NCBI RefSeq assembly: GCF_002355375.1
Contig: NZ_AP017312.1
Span: forward strand, 532,001 to 596,000
DNA: 64,000 nucleotides
DNA from: Aneurinibacillus soli
GTDB lineage: Bacteria; Bacillota; Bacilli; Aneurinibacillales; Aneurinibacillaceae
Direction: 5' to 3'
Both the position numbers and the translations under genes were made by a program. The notes beneath the pieces were generated by a model. It had not been told where the DNA came from. It saw only the letters and a program-made list of their open reading frames with translations, and searched no databases. Shown one piece after another: positions 49,511-59,796 of the stretch; position 1 is the first letter of the stretch; each line of letters opens with the position of its first letter.

Positions 49511-50226
49511 GTGAAGAGAAAAAGAGGCCAACACCAGAAGAGAAAGCTGCCGCTGCCGCGAAAGCCAAGGCTGCTGCAGCTGCTAAAGCGAAGGCTGCCA
49601 GCACTACGGATGGAGATGTAGATGCTGACGCCAAGGCCAAAGCTGCTGCTGCCGCAAAAGCAAAAGCCGCCGCCGCTGCCGCCGCAAAAGCGAAAGCCGC
49701 CGGTGCTGCTGGAGGAGACGAAGCTCCGCCTGAACCGAAAAAACCATCACCAAAACAGCCCGTATTGGATCAAATTGTGAAAGTTATAACACAGAAGCTG
49801 GGTCAGGATGTATTGGAAGACTCGTACATTAATGAACTGAGTGAACACATTCCGACGCTTGTTGTAAAGAAAGAGAGTCTTTTTGAGACTGCCCGCCTGC
49901 TTCGTGAACATGAAGAACTCGCGTTTGATTATCTTTCACTTAGTCTGGGCGTGGATTATGAAACGCACATGGAATCGGTTATTTACTTGTACTCCTATAC
50001 AAAAGGAGAAAATGTGTGCATCAAAGTAAAAGTAGATCGCGATAACCCGCATGTTGCATCGGTTATGCCGATCTGGCCAGGTGCCGATTGGTTCGAGAGG
50101 GAGACGTACGATCTTCTCGGGATTGTGTATGAAGGACATGCAAACTTAAAACGCATCATGCTTCCGGAAACATGGGTTGGGTACCCGCTGCGTAAAGACT
50201 ATGTACAGTACGACGGGGAGGTGTGA
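49507..50226 (+). CDS. nuoC: NADH-quinone oxidoreductase subunit C with Lys/Ala-rich N-terminal extension
   Basis: 239 residues. The conserved 30-kDa domain fills about 120-235 ([40 protein letters not shown]). It is preceded by about 70 residues of low complexity, almost only Ala and Lys with a short Asp-rich break ([12 protein letters not shown]), encoded by GCx/AAx repeats at about 49545-49710. The extension is in frame and directly coupled to nuoB, so it is translated. Its role is unknown; a basic helix near the membrane or RNA/DNA contact are possibilities only. Confidence 0.93.
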   Translation: MSEEKKRPTPEEKAAAAAKAKAAAAAKAKAASTTDGDVDADAKAKAAAAAKAKAAAAAAAKAKAAGAAGGDEAPPEPKKPSPKQPVLDQIVKVITQKLGQDVLEDSYINELSEHIPTLVVKKESLFETARLLREHEELAFDYLSLSLGVDYETHMESVIYLYSYTKGENVCIKVKVDRDNPHVASVMPIWPGADWFERETYDLLGIVYEGHANLKRIMLPETWVGYPLRKDYVQYDGEV

Positions 50227-50231
50227 GGACA

Positions 50232-51347
50232 GTGAGCCAGAGCACAGGAATCAGAACAGAAGAAATGCTGCTGAATGTCGGGCCTCAGCACCCGAGTACG
50301 CACGGTGTATTCCGGATGATTGTCAAGATTGACGGGGAGACGATAACCGAATGTATTCCGATTATTGGGTATTTGCATCGTGGAACCGAGAAGCTTGCTG
50401 AGAACCTGAACTATACACAGATTATCCCGTATACGGATCGTATGGATTACATCGCAGCGATGTCGAACAACTACATGATGGTGCACACTGTTGAGACGAT
50501 GATGGGGCTTGAAATCCCGGAACGTGCAGAATACTTGCGCGTGATCGTGCTCGAATTGCAGCGGGTAGCCAGCCACTTGCTATGGTTTGGTACATATTTG
50601 CTTGACCTGGGTGCCTTGAGCCCGCTCTTATATGCGTTCGTTGATCGGGAAAAAATCCTGAGTTTCTTTACCGAAATCTCAGGTGCTCGCCTCACGTACA
50701 ATTATATGCGGGTTGGCGGCGTGAAATGGGATGCTCCAGAGGGCTGGCTTGAAAAAGTGGACGAGTTCGTGCCGTATATGCGCAAGCAGCTTCAGGATTA
50801 TCATGGACTTGTTACAGGGAATGAAGTATTTGAGAATCGTGTAAAAGGGGTCGGAATTATTACGAGAGAAGAAGCGATTGCATATTCCATGAGCGGTGTG
50901 CAGCTTCGTGCATCGGGTGTGAAGTGGGACTTGCGCAAAGATCAGCCGTATTCCATCTATGATCGGTTTGATTTCGAAGTCCCGACAGAGACAGCAGGGG
51001 ATTGCTTTGCTCGCTATATGATCCGCTTCCGTGAAATGGTAGAATCCCTCAATATTATTGAGCAGGCTTTAAAGCAGATGCCGGATAGCGGCGAGATCAT
51101 AGCCAAAGTTCCGCGTATCATTAAAGCCCCACAGGGTGAGGCATTTACAAGAGTGGAGGCACCGCGTGGCGAGATCGGCTGCTATATTGCAAGCAACGGG
51201 AAAGACAAACCGTATCGCATCAAATTCCGCCGTCCATCCTTTGCCAACCTTCAAATTCTTCCGAAGCTGATGCAGGGACAGAATATTGCGGACATGGTAG
51301 CCATCCTCGGAAGTATTGACATTGTACTTGGGGAGGTTGACGGTTAA
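50232..51347 (+). CDS. nuoD: NADH-quinone oxidoreductase subunit D
   Basis: 49-kDa subunit that forms the quinone pocket with NuoB. About 371 residues. NVGPQHPSTHGVFRMIVKIDGE and the GEIGCYIASNGKDKPYRIKFRRPSF C-terminal part are typical. GTG 50223 overlaps the nuoC stop, but GTG 50232 is better spaced from GGGGAGG (50214-50220) and is preferred. Confidence 0.95.
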   Translation: MSQSTGIRTEEMLLNVGPQHPSTHGVFRMIVKIDGETITECIPIIGYLHRGTEKLAENLNYTQIIPYTDRMDYIAAMSNNYMMVHTVETMMGLEIPERAEYLRVIVLELQRVASHLLWFGTYLLDLGALSPLLYAFVDREKILSFFTEISGARLTYNYMRVGGVKWDAPEGWLEKVDEFVPYMRKQLQDYHGLVTGNEVFENRVKGVGIITREEAIAYSMSGVQLRASGVKWDLRKDQPYSIYDRFDFEVPTETAGDCFARYMIRFREMVESLNIIEQALKQMPDSGEIIAKVPRIIKAPQGEAFTRVEAPRGEIGCYIASNGKDKPYRIKFRRPSFANLQILPKLMQGQNIADMVAILGSIDIVLGEVDG

Positions 51348-52348
51348 TGGATGCGTATTTGCAACAAGCATTGGGCTTACAAAATGGCCTTGTCTTTATT
51401 CTGTCAGCGGCTGCATTGCTCGGTATTGTACTGGGATTCGTAACGTATTCGATCTATTTTCAACGTAAAATTCTTGGTTGGATGCAGTTGCGTGTCGGTC
51501 CAAACCGGGTAGGGCCATTCGGTCTTCTTCAGACCGTGGCAGACGTACTGAAGCTATTATTGAAAGAAGATATTATCCCGAAGGCTGTTGACAAGCCGCT
51601 CTTTATTCTGGCGCCTGTTATCGCTTTTACACCGGCGTTCGCGGTGCTTGCGGTCATGCCGTTTACGGAAAATCTGCACTTTGCAGACATTGGAGTAGGG
51701 CTGCTGTATTACATTGCGGTATCGGGGATTACCGTACTTGGAGTCATAATGGGTGGATGGGCGTCGAACAATAAATGGGCCCTTATCGGTGCGATGCGTT
51801 CGGCTGCACAGATGATCAGTTACGAGATTCCGCTTGTTATGTCGGTTGTCGGTGTTGTATTGATGACAGGCAGCTTGAATTTGATTGATATCGTAGAGAA
51901 ACAGCGTGAGATGGGCATGTGGTTCTTTATTCCACAATTTCTTGGCTTTGTTGTATTCATCATTGCTCAGCTCGCCGAGTTAAGCCGGACACCATTTGAC
52001 CTGACAGAAGCAGAATCCGAGCTCATCTCTGGCTATCACGTCGAGTACAGCGGTTTCCGCTGGGCGTTCTTTATGTTGACGGAGTATGTGTACATTTTTG
52101 CGATGGCATCACTGACGACTGTGTTGTTCCTCGGAGGCTGGCTGCCACCATTTGAATTCCTGGCATTCATTCCAGGTATTATCTGGTTCGGACTTAAGTT
52201 TGCCTTCATTGTATTCTTTATTTTCTGGCTGCAGGCGACGTTCCCACGGATGCGTGTCGACCAGTTGATGCAGATGGGTTGGAAAGTTCTGCTGCCGGTG
52301 GCGCTGCTGAATATCCTGATCACTGCAGTGTTGAAGACGGTACTGTAG
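51347..52348 (+). CDS. nuoH: NADH-quinone oxidoreductase subunit H
   Basis: Membrane subunit connecting quinone site to proton pumps. 333 residues, about eight helices. RKILGWMQLRVGPNRVGPFGLLQ and FDLTEAESELISGYHVEYSG are the quinone-channel loops. Start overlaps the nuoD stop (TAATG). Confidence 0.96.
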   Translation: MDAYLQQALGLQNGLVFILSAAALLGIVLGFVTYSIYFQRKILGWMQLRVGPNRVGPFGLLQTVADVLKLLLKEDIIPKAVDKPLFILAPVIAFTPAFAVLAVMPFTENLHFADIGVGLLYYIAVSGITVLGVIMGGWASNNKWALIGAMRSAAQMISYEIPLVMSVVGVVLMTGSLNLIDIVEKQREMGMWFFIPQFLGFVVFIIAQLAELSRTPFDLTEAESELISGYHVEYSGFRWAFFMLTEYVYIFAMASLTTVLFLGGWLPPFEFLAFIPGIIWFGLKFAFIVFFIFWLQATFPRMRVDQLMQMGWKVLLPVALLNILITAVLKTVL

Positions 52349-52361
52349 AAGGGGTGATAGC

Positions 52362-52778
52362 ATGTTAAGATTTGCCAAAGGACTGGCGTATACATTTAAG
52401 CAAATGACAGAGAAAAAGGCAACGCACATGTATCCGGATCAGGAGATGATATGGCCGGAACGATTCCGGGGCATTCAGCATTTCGCACCAGAAAAATGCA
52501 TCGTATGCAATCAGTGCGCTCGCATCTGTCCGACGAGTTGTATCAACCTGATCGGGAAGAAGAGTGAAGACCCGAATAAAAAAGGAAAAGTGATCGACAC
52601 GTATGACATTAACTTCGAGTTATGCATTCTGTGTGATCTGTGTACGGAAGTGTGCCCGACTGAGGCGATTGTGATGACCACAAACTTTGAACTGGCCACA
52701 TACAGTCGCGATGAGCTGTTTAAAAACCTGCGCTGGCTTGATGATAACAATACCAATGTACGGGGAGGGGAAGCCTAA
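52362..52778 (+). CDS. nuoI: NADH-quinone oxidoreductase subunit I
   Basis: 8Fe ferredoxin-type subunit. 138 residues with two CxxCxxCxxxCP motifs, CIVCNQCARICP and CILCDLCTEVCP, binding clusters N6a and N6b. It is the electron entry point of this short complex because NuoEFG are absent. Confidence 0.95.
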   Translation: MLRFAKGLAYTFKQMTEKKATHMYPDQEMIWPERFRGIQHFAPEKCIVCNQCARICPTSCINLIGKKSEDPNKKGKVIDTYDINFELCILCDLCTEVCPTEAIVMTTNFELATYSRDELFKNLRWLDDNNTNVRGGEA

Positions 52779-53285
52779 ATGAGCGGACAGGTAATCGCAT
52801 TTTTCGTGCTTGCCCTGCTATCCATTGGGGGCGCAGTGTTCATGATCAGCAGTACGCGCGTGGTACACATGGTAGTATCCCTGGCGTTTACATTTCTCGG
52901 GATTGCTGGACTGTACATTCTGCTTGAGGCGGAGTTTGTTGGTATGACACAAATCCTTGTGTATTCCGGTGCGATCTCCATTCTCATGCTGTTCGGAATC
53001 ATGCTGACGCGTCATGATGCAATGGACGTTATGGTTCGGACGGGATGGACTAAGCAGTTGCTTCGTCTAGCGATCGTTGTATTTTTTATCATTGTTGGCT
53101 TTACGTTGTACAGTGCCCCGTGGAGTGGCGAGCCGGCAGCATTCTCGGAGCAGAACAATGTAAAAGAAATCGGGATTCAAATGTTCACGCATTACATGAT
53201 TCCGTTTGAACTCGTATCTGTACTTCTTCTTGTTGCGCTTGTGGGCTCGATTATTCTCGCGAAGAAGGAGGCGGACGACGAATGA
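52779..53285 (+). CDS. nuoJ: NADH-quinone oxidoreductase subunit J
   Basis: Membrane subunit, 168 residues, five helices; [17 protein letters not shown] is the conserved flexible-helix region. Start abuts the nuoI stop; end overlaps nuoK by 4 bp. Confidence 0.94.
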   Translation: MSGQVIAFFVLALLSIGGAVFMISSTRVVHMVVSLAFTFLGIAGLYILLEAEFVGMTQILVYSGAISILMLFGIMLTRHDAMDVMVRTGWTKQLLRLAIVVFFIIVGFTLYSAPWSGEPAAFSEQNNVKEIGIQMFTHYMIPFELVSVLLLVALVGSIILAKKEADDE

Positions 53286-53593
53286 GTGTACCGATTATCT
53301 CATATTTACTAGTCGGTTTGATTCTGTTCTGTATCGGTTTATACGGATGTTTAACCAAGCGCAATGCAGTTGTGGTGCTTCTCTGCATTGAGTTAATGCT
53401 GAATGCGGCAAACATCAATCTGGTTACATTTGCAAAATTCGGGTTGTTTGCCAACATCGCCGGACAGGTATTCTCGCTGTTTACGATTACGGTGGCGGCA
53501 GCCGAGGCGGCCGTGGGGATTGCCATCCTGATTGCCCTGTACCGCAACCGCAACACGGTTCAGGTTGACGAGATGGATTTACTGAAGCGATAG
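53282..53593 (+). CDS. nuoK: NADH-quinone oxidoreductase subunit K
   Basis: Small membrane subunit, 103 residues, three helices, with buried Glu residues in [16 protein letters not shown] and [20 protein letters not shown] overlap with nuoJ. Confidence 0.95.
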   Translation: MSVPIISYLLVGLILFCIGLYGCLTKRNAVVVLLCIELMLNAANINLVTFAKFGLFANIAGQVFSLFTITVAAAEAAVGIAILIALYRNRNTVQVDEMDLLKR

Positions 53594-53618
53594 AATGGAA
53601 GGGGAATGGTGATCTGAT

Positions 53619-55526
53619 ATGTTAGCAAATGCATGGCTCATCCCGCTCTTTCCGCTCCTGGCTTTCGTGCTGCTGGTCGCATTCGGTCGACAGCTCAAGG
53701 AAGCATCCGCCTATGTGGGAATTCTCGCAACGGCTGCTTCGTTTATTGTGGCGCTGCGTGTCTTTTTCGAGCGGTTCGCCGGGGGAGCGGAGGATTATCT
53801 GAATAATAGCTTCAACTGGTTAACATATGCCGGACAGAAAATCACAATGGGTTATGAAGTAACCCAGTTGAATGCTATGATGCTTGTGATTGTTACACTG
53901 GTCAGTCTATTGGTTAATATTTATTCCAAAGGCTATATGCACGGAGATGATAGATTTCCAGTGTTCTACCAGTATCTTGCACTTTTCACGTTTTCAATGC
54001 TTGGCGTTGTCTTGTCGCCAAATATTTTACAGTTGTACATATTTTGGGAGCTTGTAGGGGTATGTTCCTTCCTGCTTGTGGGTTTTTACTTCTTCAAGCC
54101 AGAAGCGCGTGCGGCTGCCAAAAAAGCCTTTATCGTGACCCGTGTCGGGGACGTGGGGCTCTTCATCGCCCTTGCTCTGATCTTCTGGTGGGTTGGCAGC
54201 TTCAATTATGATGATATCTTCGCTAAAGTTCAGGCTGGTGGTATTGAAGAGTGGAAGATTACGCTCATCGGTATCCTTGTCTTCGTTGGTGCCATGGGTA
54301 AGTCTGGTCAGTTCCCGCTTCATACGTGGCTTCCAGATGCGATGGAAGGCCCGACTCCGGTCAGTGCCCTCATCCACGCAGCTACGATGGTTGCAGCCGG
54401 TGTATACCTTGTAGCACGCATGTACGATTTGTATCTGGCATCGCCGGTAGCGACGGAAGTGATCGCCTATGTAGGTGGATTTACCGCTATTTTTGCCGCT
54501 TCCATTGGCTTGACGCAACGCGATATTAAACGTGTGCTCGCGTATTCAACGGTCAGCCAGCTCGGTTACATGATGCTAGCACTTGGTGCAGCAAGTGCGG
54601 CAGGTTATGTAGCGGGTACGTTCCACTTGATGACACACGCGTTCTTCAAAGCCCTTCTGTTCCTCGGAGCAGGTAGCGTTATTCATGCGGTGCATACCCA
54701 GGACATCTTTGAGATGGGTGGCCTGTGGAAGAAGATGCGGATTACCGGCACTGTTTTCTTAATTGGATGTCTGGCGATTGCGGGTATTCCGCCGTTCGCG
54801 GGCTTCTGGTCCAAAGAAGAAATTTTGAATGCGACGCTCGCATCAGGACGCTATGATCTGTTTATTATGGCGGTCATTGCGGCTTCGTTCACAGCTTTCT
54901 ATATGTTCCGTCTGTTCTTCCTCACCTTTACGGGTACACCACGTACAGACAACAGCCATGCGCATGAGTCGCCATCTGTGATGACTGTGCCGATGCTTGT
55001 GTTAGCGGTACTTGCTGTATTGGCAGGTCTGATCAATACGCCGTGGAAGCAGGTGCTTGGTGACTGGTTGACAAATAATTTTACACTGTATACAAACGGC
55101 CACGGAGGCGAACATCACGGCCCGATGTGGGTGACTGCTCTTGCGATTGCGGTATCGGTAGCCGGTATTGCACTGGCCTGGGTGATGTATGGGAAGGGAC
55201 GGATTCCTTCTGGCAAGGAAGGTATGCTGTATCGACTGTCCTTCCGCAAATACTACGTGGATGAGATTTACGACATTCTATTTGTTGAGCCGCTGCGTGC
55301 ACTTGGCAAGGCGATGAACTGGATTGATCACGCGATTGTGGACGGTCTGGTGCGTCTGGTTGCGCGGGCTGCGCAAGGAATTGGTGGCATAGGAGCGCGG
55401 ATGCAGGATGGTAAGGTGCAGACATATGGAACGATTGCCTTTATCGGCCTGGTGCTGCTTCTGGCCGGCTTGACAATAGCAGGGGGGTACGTAGAGCAAT
55501 GGCGAACTATTTTCTCACAATCCTAA
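53619..55526 (+). CDS. nuoL: NADH-quinone oxidoreductase subunit L
   Basis: Distal antiporter-like proton pump. 635 residues, many helices. FWELVGVCSFLLVGFYF, GKSGQFPLHTWLPDAMEGPTPVSALIHAATMVAAG and the C-terminal lateral-helix region are typical. It overlaps nuoM by 28 bp, the longest overlap in the operon. Confidence 0.96.
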   Translation: MLANAWLIPLFPLLAFVLLVAFGRQLKEASAYVGILATAASFIVALRVFFERFAGGAEDYLNNSFNWLTYAGQKITMGYEVTQLNAMMLVIVTLVSLLVNIYSKGYMHGDDRFPVFYQYLALFTFSMLGVVLSPNILQLYIFWELVGVCSFLLVGFYFFKPEARAAAKKAFIVTRVGDVGLFIALALIFWWVGSFNYDDIFAKVQAGGIEEWKITLIGILVFVGAMGKSGQFPLHTWLPDAMEGPTPVSALIHAATMVAAGVYLVARMYDLYLASPVATEVIAYVGGFTAIFAASIGLTQRDIKRVLAYSTVSQLGYMMLALGAASAAGYVAGTFHLMTHAFFKALLFLGAGSVIHAVHTQDIFEMGGLWKKMRITGTVFLIGCLAIAGIPPFAGFWSKEEILNATLASGRYDLFIMAVIAASFTAFYMFRLFFLTFTGTPRTDNSHAHESPSVMTVPMLVLAVLAVLAGLINTPWKQVLGDWLTNNFTLYTNGHGGEHHGPMWVTALAIAVSVAGIALAWVMYGKGRIPSGKEGMLYRLSFRKYYVDEIYDILFVEPLRALGKAMNWIDHAIVDGLVRLVARAAQGIGGIGARMQDGKVQTYGTIAFIGLVLLLAGLTIAGGYVEQWRTIFSQS

Positions 55527-57031
55527 CGTTTTCACCGCTGCTGGGTGTGCTGCTGCTCGCGTTCGTTCCGAAAAACCTGCCCGGCACTAGTAAAGCAATT
55601 GGAATTCTTGCGACACTTGTTCCGCTTGTACTGGCTTTGATGCTGTATACAGGATTTGATTCGACAGCACCGGGGCTGCAGCTAGTTCAGCAGATGAATT
55701 GGATTAACATCCCGCTTAGCAACACGCAGTCGCTCCCGATCCGTTTTGAGATGGGTGTCGATGGGCTATCCATGCCGCTTGTGCTGCTGACAGCTATCAT
55801 CAGCACAATGGCAGCGGTTGTAGGTCTGACAATTGATAAACGCTGGAAAACCTTCTATGTGTTGTTCCTGATCGTAGAGATGGGCATGCTCGGTGTATTT
55901 ACTGCAGCGAACTTGTTCCAGTTGTTTATTTTCTTTGAATTTACGATTATTCCGATGTTCTTCATGTTGGGTATCTGGGGCTATGTGGATCGCGAGAAGG
56001 CTGCGTTCAAATTCCTGTTGTATAACGGGGTTGGTTCTGCCATTATGCTGATCGTATTTGTTATCCTGTTCGTTCTGACAGGAACATTAAACATCGCGAA
56101 AATTGCCGAGCTGTTCACCAGTCCGATGTCGCCATTTAATGTTCCGGATGTACCGGGCTATATTCCGAATAGTGTTCGTCTGGGACTGTTTCTGGCTCTG
56201 CTACTTGCATTTGCCATCAAGATTCCAATCGTACCGTTCCATACGTGGATGCTGAAAACATATCAGGAAGGTCATCCGGCGGTTATTATGATTTCGTCCG
56301 GTGTTCTGATTAAGATCGGGGGCTATGCGCTGATCCGTCTGAACGCGGGCTTCTTCCCGCAGTGGATGAATGAACTGGCCACACTGATTGCGGTGCTTGG
56401 TGTGATTAATATTTTGTATGGGGCTGTGCTCGCACTTGTACAGAATGAACTGAAACAAATGCTGGCATATTCCAGCGTAAGCCATATGGGAGTTGTGCTT
56501 CTGGGGATTGCGGCAGTCAATGCGCAGGGACTCCAGGGTGCGATTTTCCAAATGATATCGCATGGTCTGATTGCCGCGCTTATGTTCTATCTTGTCTCGC
56601 TTGTTCATGAACGTGCAGGTACAAGTGATATCCGCAAACTTGGGGGTCTGGCAAAATCAATGCCGATTATTAGCGGGATTTTCCTGACCGCAATGATGGC
56701 ATCGGCGGGCCTACCAGGAATGTCTGGTTTTATTAGTGAGTTCCTGGCGTTTGTTGGGCTGTTCGGTTCAAAACCAGCAATCGCAGCAGTCGGTGCGATT
56801 GGGATTATTTTGACAGCTGTCTATTTGCTTCGAGCTACACTTGCGACAACGTTTGGTCCAACGCACGCGGAGCATGAGAGTCTAGCAGATGCACAGGCGA
56901 TTGAAGTTGTTCCAATGGTCGTTTTGCTTAGTTTAATCATTCTGATCGGTGTTTATCCGGCTGTATTGAGTGAACCACTGCAGGCGACGTTGCAAACTAT
57001 TGCGTCAGGGATTGGAGGTTTCAGCCGATGA
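55499..57031 (+). CDS. nuoM: NADH-quinone oxidoreductase subunit M
   Basis: Antiporter-like proton pump. 510 residues. FFEFTIIPMFFMLGIWG holds the conserved Glu, and KIPIVPFHTWMLKTYQEGHPAVIMISSGVLIKIGGY holds the pump lysines. Starts inside nuoL; ATGA overlap with nuoN. Confidence 0.96.
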   Translation: MANYFLTILTFSPLLGVLLLAFVPKNLPGTSKAIGILATLVPLVLALMLYTGFDSTAPGLQLVQQMNWINIPLSNTQSLPIRFEMGVDGLSMPLVLLTAIISTMAAVVGLTIDKRWKTFYVLFLIVEMGMLGVFTAANLFQLFIFFEFTIIPMFFMLGIWGYVDREKAAFKFLLYNGVGSAIMLIVFVILFVLTGTLNIAKIAELFTSPMSPFNVPDVPGYIPNSVRLGLFLALLLAFAIKIPIVPFHTWMLKTYQEGHPAVIMISSGVLIKIGGYALIRLNAGFFPQWMNELATLIAVLGVINILYGAVLALVQNELKQMLAYSSVSHMGVVLLGIAAVNAQGLQGAIFQMISHGLIAALMFYLVSLVHERAGTSDIRKLGGLAKSMPIISGIFLTAMMASAGLPGMSGFISEFLAFVGLFGSKPAIAAVGAIGIILTAVYLLRATLATTFGPTHAEHESLADAQAIEVVPMVVLLSLIILIGVYPAVLSEPLQATLQTIASGIGGFSR

Positions 57032-58566
57032 ATAGTAAATGGGGGGTTCTGGCCGAATATGACTGGTCAGTGATGAGTCCTGAGTTTACCATACTTGGTG
57101 TTGCTACACTCCTGTCGCTGATTGATTTACTCATGGGCAAAAAAGCAGATCGTCGCATTCTCGCCTGGATCGGGCTTGCAGGTGTCATTCTTGCCGGATA
57201 TTTTGTTATCCGAAATACCGGGCACAATGTTGTATCCATCATGAATGATATGTACCGCCTGGACGGGTTTGCGAATGCCTTTAAGCTGATTTTCCTCGGT
57301 GGTGTGGCATGCGTACTGCTCATCTCGATTAGCTATATTGATGAAGCGCGTAATGTACCGTATTCCGGAGAGTATTATTATTTGCTGCTATCTGCATTGC
57401 TTGGTGCCATGATTATGGCCTCATCGGCAGATTTGATTACGCTGTTTGTCGGTCTGGAGTTGCTCTCGCTTTCTTCCTATATATTAGTAGGAACGAGGAA
57501 GCATCATATTCAGTCGAACGAATCAGCGTTTAAGTATGTCGTATCCGGTGGAATTGCGGCAGCGATTATCCTGTACGGCATGTCGTTTATCTATGGGATA
57601 ACCGGATCAACGAATTTGTATACCATTGCAGAACGCTTGCCAAATGCATTTTATGGCGGCTTTGATCTTCTAATCTATCTTGCGTTCTTCCTGATGATTG
57701 TGGGTCTTGCTTTCAAGATCTCTGCTGTGCCATTCCACATGTGGGCACCGGATGTGTATCAGGGAGCGCCGACGCCGATTACCGCGTTCCTGTCTGTTGT
57801 ATCCAAAGCAGCAGGGTTTGCGATCATTCTGCGTATGTTTATCGTAATCTTTATCAACATTGTTGAAGTGGATGCCAAACTGGGTATGCAGCAGCCGATT
57901 ATTGCGGGTAAGCTGGCACTCTACATCTCGATCATTGCGGCAGCTTCCATGATTATCGGGAATACACTGGCACTTCGTCAGGTTAATGTGAAGCGAATGA
58001 TGGCATATTCGGGTATTGCGCAGGCAGGCTATCTACTTGTGCCTCTAGCATCTCTGACTGGTCTTTTGTTGGATCAGACGGTGTTCTATCTGATCGCTTA
58101 TCTGCTGGCGAATATGGGTGCTTTTGCGGTCATTATGATCGTAAATCGTGATCAACAAACGGAAGATGTGAAAGGATTTGCGGGCCTGTACCATCGGGCA
58201 CCGTGGTTGTCGATTTCCATGACATTCTTCCTACTTTCGCTTGCGGGCATTCCACTTTCTGCCGGTTTCTTTGGGAAGTTCTATATCTTTATGAGTGCTG
58301 TCGGCTTGATGAAATACTGGCTAGCCGGGATTATGATGGCAACAAGTGTGATCTCGTACTACTACTATTTTGGTATCGTTCGCCAGATGTATATGCGTCC
58401 AGGTTCGACAGAATCGCCACTGCGTGTGCCAGCTCCGATCGCGGTTGTTGTTCTGCTGACATTCATCGGAACTGTAGTGATTGGTGTGATGCCAGACCCG
58501 GTTATTCAGTACATCCATACGAATTTCCCGTTCCAGCAAATTTTTGAATCGGGTTCGAAGTTGTAG
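57028..58566 (+). CDS. nuoN: NADH-quinone oxidoreductase subunit N
   Basis: Antiporter-like proton pump, 512 residues. LFVGLELLSLSSYILVG and FKISAVPFHMWAPDVYQGAPTPITAFLSVVSKAAG are the key segments. Last gene of nuoABCDHIJKLMN, followed by a terminator. Confidence 0.96.
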   Translation: MNSKWGVLAEYDWSVMSPEFTILGVATLLSLIDLLMGKKADRRILAWIGLAGVILAGYFVIRNTGHNVVSIMNDMYRLDGFANAFKLIFLGGVACVLLISISYIDEARNVPYSGEYYYLLLSALLGAMIMASSADLITLFVGLELLSLSSYILVGTRKHHIQSNESAFKYVVSGGIAAAIILYGMSFIYGITGSTNLYTIAERLPNAFYGGFDLLIYLAFFLMIVGLAFKISAVPFHMWAPDVYQGAPTPITAFLSVVSKAAGFAIILRMFIVIFINIVEVDAKLGMQQPIIAGKLALYISIIAAASMIIGNTLALRQVNVKRMMAYSGIAQAGYLLVPLASLTGLLLDQTVFYLIAYLLANMGAFAVIMIVNRDQQTEDVKGFAGLYHRAPWLSISMTFFLLSLAGIPLSAGFFGKFYIFMSAVGLMKYWLAGIMMATSVISYYYYFGIVRQMYMRPGSTESPLRVPAPIAVVVLLTFIGTVVIGVMPDPVIQYIHTNFPFQQIFESGSKL

Positions 58567-58586
58567 TATAGCGTAGTATGATTTCC

Positions 58587-58640
58587 AAAGAATGCCCCGT
58601 GCTTGTACGTATGGTACAATAAGCCGAGGCATTCTTTTTT
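58587..58640 (+). terminator. nuo operon terminator
   Basis: AAAGAATGCC (from 58587) pairs with GGCATTCTTT followed by TTT (to 58640), with a long loop holding an inner GTAC-rich stem and a possible -10 TACAAT for ywzB. Confidence 0.75.
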
Positions 58641-58661
58641 CGAGAAAAGGAAGTGAAAGAG

Positions 58662-58886
58662 ATGGCGATAGAGGGCATGATTAATATTATGCTGTCGCTT
58701 GTGTTTATTGGACTGAGCTTCTGGGCGCTGCAGGCGTTCCGCTTTGACCTGTTTTTGTCTGAGGCCAGAGGAGGCAGAGCTCGTCTGCTACAGGTTTTTC
58801 TTGCGATTGTTATTGGGCATGGGGTAGCTAGGTTTTTCACCGATTATTACGGGTGGACCCAGATGCTCCGCCAATTTTTTGTATAG
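58662..58886 (+). CDS. ywzB: DUF1146 membrane protein YwzB
   Basis: 74 residues from ATG 58662, with AAGGAAG eight bases upstream. Two hydrophobic helices (MINIMLSLVFIGLSFWALQA and LLQVFLAIVIGHGVARFF) joined by a basic loop. Conserved in Bacillales just upstream of ywmB-murAA; function unknown. Confidence 0.85.
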   Translation: MAIEGMINIMLSLVFIGLSFWALQAFRFDLFLSEARGGRARLLQVFLAIVIGHGVARFFTDYYGWTQMLRQFFV

Positions 58887-58900
58887 CTTAAGCCACACAT

Positions 58901-58932
58901 AAAGCAGCGTAACCAGACAGCGCTGCTTTTTT
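58901..58932 (+). terminator. ywzB terminator
   Basis: AAAGCAGCG pairs with CGCTGCTTT around TAACCAGACAG, then TTT. Confidence 0.85.
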
Positions 58933-58996
58933 CATTGTATAAGAGCCTCCCATTCCGTAAACACTGAAATAAAAAGAAGATTGGGAGAGGAAAGTA

Positions 58997-59773
58997 ATGA
59001 AAATATATACAGTCTGGAAAATGATCTTGCTTGTTTTGCTGGGGGTTTCGGCGCTAATGGTGTATCCTGTTGTCGCGAGTATGACGGAAACGTCTGATGT
59101 CGATACAGCGATCACACATGCGCGGAATGATCTTGAACGCTTGATGCAGGCGACCCGGCAGACGGGTGCACAGGTTGACACCGTTAGCTTACGGGCAAAG
59201 GCCAGTTTTCCTGCTCTGGATACGGAAGAAGAGCAGCAGAAATTTTTACGAAAATTCGGCATACCAGTATGGCAACAAGACGTAAAGGATTCGATTTACT
59301 CCTACACAGGCGAGAAAAAGGACGGGACCATTCAGTTGAAAATTCACGTGTCTTTTTCCTCGGATAAGGGAGTAAAGAAGAATAACAGCGATTTATCGAT
59401 GGAAGTTACAGGTGAAGAGAAGCAGGTTACAGAAATGGAGCAAGAGCTTCATACGTATTTGAAAAGTAATGGAATTAGGTCTGAACTCCTACAAATTATG
59501 TCTTGTGTCAGAGGATTTTATAGTGGTAAACTGAAAAATGACTTGCAAATTGAGAAAACAAGTCGCATACTGGCCGAACTTAATGGAAAAATAGTGGAAA
59601 GTCTTACTGAGGAGACGATTCAGAGCACTTCAGCTTATTCACCCCTACTAAGTACCATGATTCGCACCAATCATCAACCTATGAATGTGCAGGTAGCGAC
59701 ACACTATAGCCAGTATCAGAACAGGACAACAATTACAGTGGGAACACCGATTATTACAGCGGAATATTATTAG
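58997..59773 (+). CDS. ywmB: YwmB family protein
   Basis: 258 residues, an N-terminal membrane/signal segment (about 8-27) followed by the YwmB fold, a TATA-box-binding-protein-like structural family of unknown function found in spore formers. [26 protein letters not shown] and the [19 protein letters not shown] region are recognisable. Located directly before murA as in B. subtilis. GGGAGAGGAAAG precedes the start. Confidence 0.82.
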   Translation: MKIYTVWKMILLVLLGVSALMVYPVVASMTETSDVDTAITHARNDLERLMQATRQTGAQVDTVSLRAKASFPALDTEEEQQKFLRKFGIPVWQQDVKDSIYSYTGEKKDGTIQLKIHVSFSSDKGVKKNNSDLSMEVTGEEKQVTEMEQELHTYLKSNGIRSELLQIMSCVRGFYSGKLKNDLQIEKTSRILAELNGKIVESLTEETIQSTSAYSPLLSTMIRTNHQPMNVQVATHYSQYQNRTTITVGTPIITAEYY

Positions 59774-59796
59774 AGCAGGACGCGGGGGGAAGTAGC

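Noticed and set aside
49507-49730. Frameshift or repeat-expansion artefact at the nuoC start
   Set aside because: The frame stays open and the ATG overlaps the nuoB stop in the usual ATGA manner, so the Lys/Ala tract is accepted as coding.
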